The notes under the pieces were generated by a model, which saw only the letters and a program-made list of their open reading frames with translations, was not told the DNA's origin and made no database searches. This document shows, piece after piece, positions 1 through 12,258 of a stretch of 64,000 bases of DNA (positions are counted from its first letter, which is position 1; each line of letters starts with the position of its first letter). The position numbers were made by a program, and so were the translations under genes. The DNA comes from Burkholderia ubonensis (GTDB lineage Bacteria; Pseudomonadota; Gammaproteobacteria; Burkholderiales; Burkholderiaceae), in assembly GCF_001718695.1 (NCBI RefSeq), contig NZ_CP013420.1:2356001-2420000 (forward strand), given 5' to 3'.

Positions 1-164
1 ATCGCGCGCGCGACGCCTTCGACGAGCGCCGGATCGGGCGCGAAATTCGGCGCGCCCTGCGACAGGTTCAGCGCATCGTGCTGCGCGGCGAGCTGGCCGA
101 TCACGGTGAAGATCGTCGTCCCGACGTCCGGCAGCTTCGAACGGGGCGCGGTGGCGCTTCGCAT
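1..164 (-). CDS. Methionine/kynurenine-type PLP aminotransferase (YbdL-like), 5' part only
   Basis: Only the first 54 codons lie in the window; the gene runs off the left edge. The ATG (position 164, read leftwards) follows a strong AGGAGG ribosome site. The peptide contains KLPDVGTTIFTVIGQLA and then ALNLSQGAPNFAPDP, the signature N-terminus of fold-type I aminotransferases of the YbdL/kynurenine aminotransferase group, which use PLP to transaminate methionine and aromatic amino acids. The catalytic lysine is outside the window, so activity cannot be checked. The family call is good; the exact substrate is inferred. Confidence 0.75.
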   Translation of the reverse strand, partial: MRSATAPRSKLPDVGTTIFTVIGQLAAQHDALNLSQGAPNFAPDPALVEGVARA

Positions 165-366
165 GACTCCTCCTGGTTGTATCGCTGTCGGACGCGGCGG
201 GCGCGTCCGGATCGTTCAACCGATTTAGCCGCAGCCAATATCGCGCGGCAATCGAAAGATAGTCATGGCAGCCATGCATTCAGGTCATGACACACATCGC
301 GCCAGGTTCAATTTTTGGAGGATTGGGGGTTCCCGTCATGCAATGAAGGCATTTCGCGGGCAGGCG

Positions 367-1029
367 TCAACCGCCGGACGCCCCCGGCACGGCGGCCAGG
401 TAGGCCTGCAGCGCCGCGTGCAGTTCGTCGCGCAGCGCGGCGGCGCCTGGCGCGGGCCCGCGCGTCAGCAGCGACTGCGACACCCATCCGTAGCACAGCG
501 AATGCGCGAGCCGCGCGACCTCGCCGAGCCGTTCTGCCGGCGGCGGATCGGCCGCGTGCGCGAGCGCGTCGCGCCACAGTTCGACGTAGCCGTCATAATG
601 ACGCCGGTACGCGGCGAGCGGCGACACCTGCCGCTCGAGCGCGAACAGCGCGGTCCATAGCCCGGCGTCCGCAATCACGACGTCGACCTGCAGCGCGACG
701 AACGCGGCGGCAACTTCGGCGCGCGGCCGGCCGCGCAATGCCTGCGCCGCGGCGCGCAACTGGTCGGCCATCGCCTGCACGCGCCGGTGGATGCACAGCG
801 CCGCGAGGCTCTGCTTGTCGGCGAAATACTCGTAGAACGTGCCCACGCTCACGCCCGCCACCGCCGCGATCTCGCGGATCGTCGCCTTCGCATAGCCGCG
901 CTCGAGCAAAAGCTGAACGAACGCCTGCTGCAGCGCATCGGAGCTCGCCTGCGCGCGCGGCTGGCGCGGCCGGCGGCGCAGCGCGGGCCGGGGCTGCGGC
1001 GCCGGAACCTGAACATGTCGCGGCGGCAT
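367..1029 (-). CDS. TetR-family transcriptional regulator
   Basis: This is a 220-residue protein. An N-terminal helix-turn-helix lies at about residues 45-73 (ATIREIAAVAGVSVGTFYEY), the classic TetR DNA-recognition segment, preceded by an Arg/Pro-rich leader of about 30 residues. The C-terminal half is the variable, helical ligand-binding domain. It is divergent from the AidB-like acyl-CoA dehydrogenase with only 54 bp between start codons, so it probably controls that gene and itself; the ligand may be an acyl-CoA (inference). The ribosome site upstream of the chosen ATG is weak. The reading frame stays open far upstream, but only because it is antisense to the GC-rich neighbour. Confidence 0.85.
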   Translation of the reverse strand: MPPRHVQVPAPQPRPALRRRPRQPRAQASSDALQQAFVQLLLERGYAKATIREIAAVAGVSVGTFYEYFADKQSLAALCIHRRVQAMADQLRAAAQALRGRPRAEVAAAFVALQVDVVIADAGLWTALFALERQVSPLAAYRRHYDGYVELWRDALAHAADPPPAERLGEVARLAHSLCYGWVSQSLLTRGPAPGAAALRDELHAALQAYLAAVPGASGG

Positions 1030-1083
1030 ATTTGCTACTCTGGAATCAGGACAAGACGAAGCCCCGGATGAGGAGACACATCG

Positions 1084-2736
1084 ATGACAGGCCCGACGCA
1101 CGCAGTCTCGAACCAGTTCGACGAACTCGTCGACTATAACCTCTTCACGACCGACGCCGCGCTGCGCGAGGCGCTCGCGCGCGCCGGGGCCGGCTGGGCC
1201 GCGCCGCAGCTCGACGCGTACGGCGCCCGGCTCGGCAGCGCCGACACCGCGCAGCTCGCCGACGACGCGAACCACTATCCGCCGGAACTGCACGCATTCG
1301 ACCGGCGCGGCCGGCGCATCGACCGCGTCGAGTTCCATCCGGCCTGGCACGCGCTGCTCGGCCTGTATCGCGCCGAAGGCTTCGTGTCGCTCGCGTTCCG
1401 CGACACGCGGCCCGGCCGCTGGGCGGCGACCGCCGCCGGCTTCTACCTGCACGGCCAGATCGAGGCCGGCACGCTGTGCCCGGCGACGATGACGCAGGCC
1501 GCGATCCCCGTGCTGCAGAAGGAGCCCGCGCTGTGGGAGATGCTGCGCGACAAGCTCTACAGCGACGTCTACGACCCGCGCGACGTGCCGGTCGCGGACA
1601 AGCGCTCGATCTGGATCGGCATGGGCATGACCGAGAAACAGGGCGGCTCCGACGTGCGCGCGAACACGACGCTCGCGACGCCGGCCGGCGCGGGCGGCCG
1701 CGGCGGCGAATACCGGCTGCGCGGCCACAAGTGGTTCTTCTCCGCGCCGATGTGCGACGCGCACCTCGTCGTCGCGCGCACCGACGCCGGCGGCCCGTCG
1801 TGCTTCTACGTGCCGCGCTGGCGGCCCGACGGCACGAAGAACGCGGTCGAGATCCAGCGCCTGAAGAACAAGGTCGGCAACCGCAGCAACTCGAGCAGCG
1901 AGATCGAGCTCGACGATGCGTGGGGCATCATGCTCGGCGACGAAGGCCGCGGCATCCCGACCATCATCGAGATGGCGACCTATACGCGCCTGAACTGCGT
2001 GCTCGGCAGCGCGGCGATGCTGCGCCAGGGCGTCGTGCAGGCGATCGCGTACACACGGCAGCGCCATGCGTTCGGCCGCGCGCTCGCCGAGCAGCCGCTG
2101 ATGCGCACGGTGCTCGCCGATCTCGCGCTCGAAAGCGAGGCCGCGCTCGCGCTGGCGATGCGGCTCGCCGCCGCGTTCGAACGCGACGACACGCCGCGCG
2201 AGCGCGCGTGGAAGCGGATCGTCACGCCCGCCGCGAAGTTCTGGGTCTGCAAGCGCGCGGTCGAGCTGACCGGCGAAGTGATGGAAGTGTTCGGCGGCAA
2301 CGGCTACGTCGACGACGGCCCGATCGCGCGGCTGTTCCGCGAAGCACCCGTCAACTCGATCTGGGAAGGCTCCGGCAACGTGATGTGCCTCGACGTCCTG
2401 CGCGCGGTGTCGCGCGAACCCGACGCGGCGGCCGCGCTGCTCGCCGAGCTGACGGAGCTGGGCGCGGGCGAGCCGCGCATCCGCGCCGCGCTCGACGCGC
2501 TGCGCGTGATGCTCGCCGCGCCGCCCGATACGCTCGAAGCGTCCGGCCGCCTGTTCGCGCAGCGGCTCGCGCTGGTGGCGCAGGCCTGCCTGCTCACACG
2601 CGATGCGCCAGCCGCGGTGGCCGACGCGTTCGTCGCGACGCGGCTCGCCGAGCCGGCGTGGGGCCGCATCGCGGGCGGCTTCGATCCGCGTGCGATGGAT
2701 GTCGCGGCGTTGCTGGAGCGTGCGTACCGCGCCTGA
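1084..2736 (+). CDS. AidB-like acyl-CoA dehydrogenase family protein
   Basis: This 550-residue flavoprotein belongs to the acyl-CoA dehydrogenase superfamily and most resembles E. coli AidB (541 residues). Diagnostic segments are GMGMTEKQGGSDV (about residues 179-191), GHKWFFS, KNKVGNRSNSSSEIE and, near residue 430, NSIWEGSGNVMCLDVLR, all close to AidB. AidB is induced by alkylation stress, binds FAD and DNA, and has weak isovaleryl-CoA dehydrogenase activity. The ribosome site GGAGACAC precedes the ATG. The divergent TetR neighbour suggests induction by a small molecule, and no ada gene is nearby, so a role in alkylation repair rather than acyl-CoA catabolism is not established. Confidence 0.85.
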   Translation: MTGPTHAVSNQFDELVDYNLFTTDAALREALARAGAGWAAPQLDAYGARLGSADTAQLADDANHYPPELHAFDRRGRRIDRVEFHPAWHALLGLYRAEGFVSLAFRDTRPGRWAATAAGFYLHGQIEAGTLCPATMTQAAIPVLQKEPALWEMLRDKLYSDVYDPRDVPVADKRSIWIGMGMTEKQGGSDVRANTTLATPAGAGGRGGEYRLRGHKWFFSAPMCDAHLVVARTDAGGPSCFYVPRWRPDGTKNAVEIQRLKNKVGNRSNSSSEIELDDAWGIMLGDEGRGIPTIIEMATYTRLNCVLGSAAMLRQGVVQAIAYTRQRHAFGRALAEQPLMRTVLADLALESEAALALAMRLAAAFERDDTPRERAWKRIVTPAAKFWVCKRAVELTGEVMEVFGGNGYVDDGPIARLFREAPVNSIWEGSGNVMCLDVLRAVSREPDAAAALLAELTELGAGEPRIRAALDALRVMLAAPPDTLEASGRLFAQRLALVAQACLLTRDAPAAVADAFVATRLAEPAWGRIAGGFDPRAMDVAALLERAYRA

Positions 2737-2766
2737 CGTCGCCGCAGTACCCGCCAACCCGCCAAC

Positions 2767-2802
2767 AAAAAAGCCGCCGGGCCCGAAGGCCCGACGGCTT
2801 TC
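2767..2802 (-). terminator. Rho-independent terminator after the LivK-type gene
   Basis: Read on the minus strand, a 13-base stem containing one G-T pair (AAGCCGTCGGGCC / GGCCCGGCGGCTT) closes a TTCG loop and is followed by six T residues. It lies about 55 bp past the stop of the binding-protein gene. It could also stop the convergent AidB-like transcript, though it is less T-rich in that direction. Confidence 0.85.
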
Positions 2803-2856
2803 CCGCAGGATGCGCGACGCGACGCCGTTCGGCGCCGCCCGCGATCAGCATCGGGC

Positions 2857-3996
2857 TTACTTGCCGCCGATGCTCTTCAGCGGCTTCCACTCGCCCTTCT
2901 CGACCTTGTACATCGTGATGCCGCCGTTCTTCAGGTCGCCCTTCGCGTCGTACGCGAGGTGGGTCGACGTGACGCCGGCCATGTCGGTCTTCGCGAGCAG
3001 CGGCAGGTACTTCGCCGGATCGGTCGAGTTCGCCTTCTTCATCGCGTTGAACAGCGCCATCGCGCCGTCGTACGAGTACGGCGAATAGGTCTGCACGTCC
3101 TCGCCGAAGCGCTTCTTGTACTTGTCGGCGTACGACTTGCCGCCGGGCATCTCGTCGAGCGGCAGGCCCGCGAGCGAAGCGATCGTGCCGTCGGCCGCGT
3201 CACCCGCGATCTTCAGGAACGTCGGCGTCTTCACCATTTCGCCGCCCATCAGCGGCGCCTTGAAGCCCAGCGCCTTCATCTGCTTGACCATCGGCGCCGC
3301 CTGCGAATCCGCGCCGCCGTAGTAGACGATGTCCGGCTGCGCCGCCTTCAGCTTCGTCAGGATCGCCTTGAAGTCGACCGCCTTGTCGTTCGTGAATTCG
3401 CGCAGCACGATCGTCGCGCCGGCGGCCTTCGCCGCCTTCTCGAACTGGTCGGCGAGACCCTGGCCGTAAGCGGTGCGGTCGTCGACGATCGCGATCTTCT
3501 TCAGGCCGAGATCCTTCGCGACGAACGTGCCCGCCACCGAGCCCTGCTGCGTGTCGGACGTCATCATGCGGAAGGTCGTCTTGTAGCCCTGCTGCGTGTA
3601 TTCCGGCGCGGTCGCCATCGCGATCTGCGGAATGCCCGCGTTCGCGTAGATGCGCGAGGCCGGAATCGTCGTGCCCGAGTTGAAGTGGCCGAGCATGCCC
3701 TTGATGCCGTCGTCGACGAGCTTCTGCGCGACCGTCGTGCCCGTGCGCGGGTCGGCCTGGTCGTCCTGCGTGTCGAGCACGAACTTCACCGGCTTGCCGC
3801 CGATCACCGGCTTGGTCGCGTTGAAATCCTCGATCGCGAGCACGATGCCGTTCTGCATATCCTTGCCGTAATGCGCCTGCGCACCCGTCATCGGCCCTGC
3901 GTAGCCGACCTTCACGTCATCCGCATGCGCAGTCCCCGCCAGCGACATGACCGCAACGAACGTCGCGCCTGCCAGCTTTTTCATCGTGTGTTGCAT
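2857..3996 (-). CDS. Branched-chain amino acid ABC transporter substrate-binding protein (LivK/LivJ family)
   Basis: This is a 379-residue exported type I periplasmic-binding protein. A Sec signal peptide covers residues 1-25 and ends in an AHA-type site. The mature protein begins DDVKVGYAGPMTGAQAHYG, the start typical of Leu/Ile/Val-binding proteins. Segments such as ASRIYANAGIPQIAMATA and FVAKDLGLKKIAIVDD mark the two lobes. The ribosome site AGGAGAAGCT supports this ATG. No permease or ATPase genes adjoin it, so it must use transporter subunits encoded elsewhere, possibly one of the two HAAT operons in this window. It lies 85 bp downstream of putA on the same strand and ends at a clear terminator. 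Confidence 0.9.
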   Translation of the reverse strand: MQHTMKKLAGATFVAVMSLAGTAHADDVKVGYAGPMTGAQAHYGKDMQNGIVLAIEDFNATKPVIGGKPVKFVLDTQDDQADPRTGTTVAQKLVDDGIKGMLGHFNSGTTIPASRIYANAGIPQIAMATAPEYTQQGYKTTFRMMTSDTQQGSVAGTFVAKDLGLKKIAIVDDRTAYGQGLADQFEKAAKAAGATIVLREFTNDKAVDFKAILTKLKAAQPDIVYYGGADSQAAPMVKQMKALGFKAPLMGGEMVKTPTFLKIAGDAADGTIASLAGLPLDEMPGGKSYADKYKKRFGEDVQTYSPYSYDGAMALFNAMKKANSTDPAKYLPLLAKTDMAGVTSTHLAYDAKGDLKNGGITMYKVEKGEWKPLKSIGGK

Positions 3997-4081
3997 AGCT
4001 TCTCCTAGGTACCAGGTGTAAATGGAGCGGCTTCGGGATCGCCTTGCCGCTTCCTTTTCTTGATCCGAACGGCAAGGATGT

Positions 4082-7000
4082 TCAGCCGATCGTCATCAAA
4101 TTCGCATTGCCGCCCGCCGCCGCGGTGTTCACGCTGACCGAGCGCTCCGTCAGCAGGCGCTCGAGCGCGTAGTCTTCCGCGTCGCCGTTCTCGAACGCGC
4201 CCGCCGACACGCCCTGCACCGACACGATCGGGCCCGGCCGCTGCGCGACTTCCTTCACCAGCGTCTGCAACTCGTCGCTGTCGCCTTCGAACAGCACCGC
4301 GTCGAACGCCGCGTCGGCCTGCTTGCGCACGCCCGCATGCGCCTTCAGCGCCGCCGGCAGCGCGGCGAAGAGCGCCTCGCCCGCCGCGCCCGCGAAGAGC
4401 GCACGGTTGGCCGTAGCGAGCACCGCCGCGAACTGCGCGCGCGCGCCGCTCGGCGTCGCCGCGACGCACAGCACCGTGCCGCGCGGGCCGAGTGTATACG
4501 TGTTGCGCTCGCCCGTCGGGCCGGTCAGCACCGCGGTCGCGCCCGCCGGCACCTGTGCGAGGTAGCCGTCGCAACGCGCCGCCAGCGTCGGCTCGCGCTG
4601 CTCGATCAGCCAGTCGCGCAGCGCCGTCAGCGTCGCCGCGGGGTTCTCGCGCTGCTCGCCTTCGGCGACGTCGTCCGCGACCAGCATGCCGGCGAGCGAG
4701 CGCGGCAGGCCGGACGGACGCGTCGCGAGCAGGCGCTGCAGGTACAGCGCGCCGCCCGCCTTCGGGCCCGTGCCCGACAGCCCTTCGCCGCCGAACGGCT
4801 GCACGCCGACCACCGCGCCGATCACGTTGCGGTTCACGTAGATGTTGCCGACGTGCGCGCGCTCGCTCGATCACGTGCGCGATCGTCTCGTCGATCCGCG
4901 TGTGGATGCCGAGCGTCAGGCCATAGCCGGTCGCGCGGATCTGCTCGAGCAGCTTGTCCAGCGCGCTGCGGCGATAGCGCACGACGTGCAGCACCGGGCC
5001 GAACACCTCGCGCTTGAGCTCGTCGACGCTGCCGATCTCGATCAGCGTCGGCGGCACGAACGTGCCGTGCGCGCAGGCTTCCGGCATCGGCATCTGCGTG
5101 ACCGCGTGGCCCTTGTCCTTCATCGCCGCGACGTGCGCGTCGATCGTCTGCTTCGCTTCGGCGTCGATCACCGGGCCGACGTCGGTCGACAGGCGGTCCG
5201 GGTTGCCGAGCGCGAGCTCCTGCATCGCGCCTTTCAGCATCGTCAGCGTGCGGTCCGCGACATCGTCCTGCAAACACAGAACGCGCAGCGCCGAACACCG
5301 TTGACCGGCGGAATCGAACGACGACTGCATCACGTCCGCGACGACCTGCTCGGCAAGCGCCGACGAATCGACGATCATCGCGTTCTGGCCGCCCGTCTCG
5401 GCGATCAGCGGGATCGGCTTGCCGTCCGGATCGAGGCGCGCCGACAGCGTCTTGTTGATCAGGCGCGCGACTTCGGTCGAGCCGGTGAACATCACCGCGC
5501 GGGTGCGCGCGTCGGCGACGAGCGCCGCACCGACCGTCTCGCCGGTGCCCGGCAGCAGTTGCACCGCGCCGGCCGGCACGCCGGCCTCGCGCAGGATGCG
5601 CACCGCTTGCGCGGCGATCAGCGGGGTCTGCTCGGCCGGCTTCGCGAGCACCGTGTTGCCGGCGGCGAGCGCTGCCGCCACCTGGCCCATGAAGATCGCG
5701 AGCGGGAAGTTCCACGGGCTGATGCAGACCACGGGGCCGAGCGGACGATGCGTGTCGTTCGAGAATTCGTCGCGGATCTGCGCGGCGTAGTAGCGCAGGA
5801 AATCGACCGCTTCACGGATTTCCGCGATCGCGTTCGGCAGCGACTTGCCCGCTTCGCGCACGATCAGGCCCATCAGCGTGTGCATCTGCGCTTCGAGCAG
5901 GTCGGCCGCGCGTGCGAGGCAGTCGGCGCGCGCGTCGACCGGAGTCGCCTGCCAGATCGGCGCGGCGGCCACCGCATGCGCGAGCGCGGCGCTCACGTGC
6001 TCGGCGCTCGCTTCGCTGACCGCGCCGACGACGTCGCGATGGTCGGCCGGGTTGCGCACGTCGCGGGCCGGCGCGTCGGCGACCGCGTCGTCGGCGAGCA
6101 TCGGCGCGGCGCGCCACGGATGATGCGCGCTCGCGAGCAGCGCGGACGACAGCGACGCGAGGCGGTGCTCGTTCGACAGGTCGAGGCCCATCGAGTTGAA
6201 GCGCTCGTCGCCGTACAGGTTGCGCGGCAGCGGGATCTTCGCGTGCGGCGCGCCGAGCGGCACGACCTTCAGCGCTTCCTCGACCGGATCGGCGACCAGC
6301 TCCTTCACCGACACGGTCTTGTCGGCGATGCGGTTCACGAACGACGTGTTCGCGCCGTTCTCCAGCAGGCGGCGCACGAGGTACGCGAGCAGCGTCTCGT
6401 GCGTGCCGACCGGCGCGTACACGCGGCACGGGCGGTTCAGCTTGTCGCGGCCGGTGACTTCCTCGTACAGCGGCTCGCCCATCCCGTGCAGGCACTGGAA
6501 TTCGTACTGGCCCGGGTAGTAGTTCTGGCCCGCGAGCTGGTAGATCGCCGCGAGCGTGTACGCGTTGTGCGTCGCGAACTGCGGATAGACCGCGTCCGGC
6601 GCCGCGAGCAGCTTCTTCGCGCACGCGAGGTACGACACGTCCGTGTAGATCTTGCGCGTGTAGACCGGATAGCCTTCCAGGCCGTCGACCTGCGCGCGCT
6701 TGATCTCGGTATCCCAGTACGCGCCCTTCACGAGGCGGATCATCAGGCGGTGACGGCTGCGGCGCGCGAGATCGATCAGGTAGTCGATCACGAACGGGCA
6801 GCGCTTCTGGTAGCCCTGCACGACGAAGCCGATGCCGTTCCAGCCGGCCAGCTCCGGATCGAAGCACAGCGCCTCGAGCAGGTCGAGCGACAGCTCGAGG
6901 CGGTCCGCTTCCTCCGCGTCGATGTTCAGGCCGATGTCGTAGCGGCGCGCGAGCAGCGCGAGCGCGCGCACGCGCGGCAGCAGCTCGGTCATCGTGCGCT

Positions 7001-8021
7001 CCTGCTGCGAGCGCGAGTAGCGCGCATGCAGCGCCGACAGCTTGATCGAGATGCCGGGGCCTTCGTAGATGCCGCGGCCGCCGGCCGCCTTGCCGATCGC
7101 GTGGATCGCCTGCTCGTACGACGCGTAGTAGCGCTGCGCGTCCTCTTCGGTCGTCGCCGCTTCGCCGAGCATGTCGTACGAGTAGCGGAAGCCGCGCGCT
7201 TCGTACTTGCGGCTGTTCGCGAGCGCTTCGGAGATCGTCTCGCCGGTCACGAACTGCTCGCCCATCAGGCGCATCGCCATGTCGACGCCCTTGCGGATCA
7301 GCGGCTCGCCGCCCTTGCCGATCAGGCGCGTGAGCGCCGACGACAGGCCCGCTTCGCTGTTCGTCGTGACGAGCTTGCCGGTGATCATCAGCCCCCAGGT
7401 CGCCGCGTTGACGAACAGCGACGGCGCGTGGCCGACGTGCGAGCGCCAGTCGCCCTTGCTGATCTTGTCGCGGATCAGCGCGTCGCGGGTCGCGCGGTCG
7501 GGAATGCGCAGCAGCGCTTCCGCGAGACACATCAGCGCGACGCCTTCCTGGCTCGACAGCGAGAATTCGTGGATCAGCCCTTCGACGCCGCCGCCCGAGC
7601 TCTTCTCGCGCAGCGCCTCGACGAGCTGCGTCGCGAGCGCCTGCACGTCCGCCTGCAGGTTCGCGGGCAGCCGCGCCTGGCCGACCAGGAACGGCACGCA
7701 TTCCGGCTCGGGGCGGCGGTACGCGGCGGTGATCGCCGCGCGCAGCACCGATTGCGGCTGCACGTTCTGCGCGAACTCGAGGAACGGGTGCGGCGAGTTG
7801 TCGTCGTCGCCGCCTTCGCCGGCGTGGCTGTCGGCCAGCTCGGTCACGCCGCTGTGGCCGGCCAGCTCCGGCGGCAGCTGGCCGTGCTCGATGCGTTCGA
7901 GATACGCGAAGATCGCCTGCTTGATCAGCCAGTGGGGAGTGCGTTCGAGCCGCGTCGCCGCGTCTTTCAGGCGCGAGCGGAGCAGATCGTCGACTTTGAC
8001 GCCAAGGGTGGTGCTTGCCAT
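4082..8021 (-). pseudogene. putA: putA: trifunctional proline dehydrogenase / P5C dehydrogenase / repressor, frameshifted
   Basis: PutA oxidises proline to glutamate in two steps and represses its own gene. An N-terminal ribbon-helix-helix (residues 1-47, TTLGVKVDDLLRSRL...) is followed by the FAD proline dehydrogenase barrel (conserved HNAYTLAAIYQLAG region), then the aldehyde dehydrogenase domain with catalytic cysteine about residue 908 (SAGQRCSALR). Near residue 1052 the frame breaks: GAGC is duplicated in tandem (plus-strand 4861-4868). With one copy removed the sequence reads [14 protein letters not shown], continues through [16 protein letters not shown], and ends at 4082, giving 1311 residues, the normal size. 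As written, translation drifts out of frame to a stop at 4005, losing the end of the P5CDH domain and the C-terminal domain. Confidence 0.9.
4861..4868. repeat. 4-bp tandem duplication breaking putA
   Basis: The plus strand reads GCTCGCTC (GAGCGAGC on the coding strand). Deleting either unit restores the conserved PutA reading frame exactly and makes the gene length a multiple of three. This could be polymerase slippage, fill-in repair of a staggered break, or an assembly error. Confidence 0.85.
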
Positions 8022-8096
8022 GATGGATTCGTGCGCCGGACGAAAGCCGGCCAGTGACGTGAGAGGATGCGCGAAATCCTACGGCACACAATAAAA

Positions 8097-8129
8097 AGGT
8101 GCAACCAAATTGCAAGCAGGGTTGCACCT
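8097..8129. promoter_or_regulatory. PutA operator: inverted repeat AGGTGCAACC...GGTTGCACCT
   Basis: Two perfect 10-bp arms (8097-8106 and 8120-8129) flank a spacer that contains a further TTGCAA. E. coli PutA recognises GTTGCA through its ribbon-helix-helix, and each arm carries this hexamer. The site lies about 76 bp upstream of the putA start, just downstream of the predicted transcription start (about +5 to +37), where bound PutA would block initiation or escape. Confidence 0.7.
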
Positions 8130-8140
8130 CAAACTTATCC

Positions 8141-8169
8141 AATATAATCAGTGGTTTATGCTGTCGCAA
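8141..8169 (-). promoter_or_regulatory. Predicted sigma-70 promoter of putA
   Basis: On the minus strand there is a -35 TTGCGA (8169-8164), a 17-bp spacer and a -10 TATATT (8146-8141). Transcription would start near 8134 and leave a leader of about 110 nt. It is bracketed by GGTTGC-type dyads, one over the -35 and one just past the start, as expected for PutA autorepression. Confidence 0.55.
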
Positions 8170-8181
8170 CCTAGGGGTTGC
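8166..8181. promoter_or_regulatory. Second PutA-like dyad GCAACC-TAGG-GGTTGC
   Basis: A perfect 6-bp inverted repeat with a 4-bp spacer carries the GGTTGC core found in the main operator. It overlaps the putA -35 element. Its arms share five of six bases with the PutA hexamer GTTGCA, so it may be a lower-affinity site. Confidence 0.5.
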
Positions 8182-8249
8182 CCGCGCCGCGGGGATCGGT
8201 ATTTTCCCTGATCCGCGGCGTGCGGACGCGCGCCGGTCGCGCAAGCCCC

Positions 8250-10565
<2,316 letters not shown>

Positions 10566-11010
10566 GGGCCTCCCGTGAGCGTGCGAGCGATCCGGGTTCC
10601 GCCCCTCAATACGGGGGCGGCGGCGGCAAACTTAAAGTAAAACTTCAGATTCGTCGCTAAGTTTTGGATTCGCATTAGGAATCGCCGTATACCCTGACCG
10701 GCCTGTGGATAACTTTGTTGAGAACTTGCCTTTCACCGCGCCCGGAGCGCGTCGGGCCGAGCCTGCCGCTGCTTTTGCCGATTCGGAACCGGGGCCCGCG
10801 AAGCCTTATTCCATAAGGCTGCTATTCAAATTCTCAGACCATAGCGGGGCAAATTGACCGATACGGGGCTCTACCGCGCTGCAACGTGGAAAATGTGTAT
10901 AAGTCAAGTCTTGACAAGCCGCCGATCACCCGCCCGGGCGGGGTTGCGCCCTGTTTAGTTCCGGGCGCGAAACGCGGCCGCTCTGCACCGCAGCACGCCC
11001 GCGCCTGCAA
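10566..11010. other. hemE-priA intergenic region with palindrome and one DnaA box
   Basis: This is 445 bp without a convincing gene, of lower GC than its flanks. It holds a 13-bp perfect palindrome GTCAAGTCTTGAC (10903-10915), a consensus DnaA box TGTGGATAA (10704-10712), and a GC-rich hairpin CCCGCCCGGGCGGG just after hemE that lacks a T-run. It presumably carries the priA promoter; I could not pick a convincing -35/-10 pair. Confidence 0.5.
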
Positions 11011-12105
<1,095 letters not shown>

Positions 12106-12258
12106 GGTGGAGGCGACGATGCGGAAGAGGCAAAAGCGCATTTTACCGGACCGGGGCCATCCCGCCGTGCACGCGGCGCCGATGGCGGCCATATGACGCG
12201 CGCGATGGCTCCGTTATGATCGGACACCCATATCGAAACGAACGAAGGAGGAGACTCG

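Noticed and set aside
4026..4078. CCTTGCCG...CGGCAAGG hairpin after putA as a terminator
   Set aside because: The loop is about 35 bases at most and there is no T-run, so cotranscription into the binding-protein gene remains possible.
4842..8057. Very long open frame antisense to putA (and similar ones opposite priA, atpA, mnmG, gspD)
   Set aside because: Shadow frames of high-GC genes: Arg/Ala/His-rich translations without known domains.
8122..8148. Rightward promoter TTGCAC...TATAAT in the putA operator region
   Set aside because: The spacer is only 15 bp and no plus-strand gene follows.
8188..8222. Hairpin CCGCGG...CCGCGG as a priA terminator
   Set aside because: The stem is imperfect and no T-run follows.
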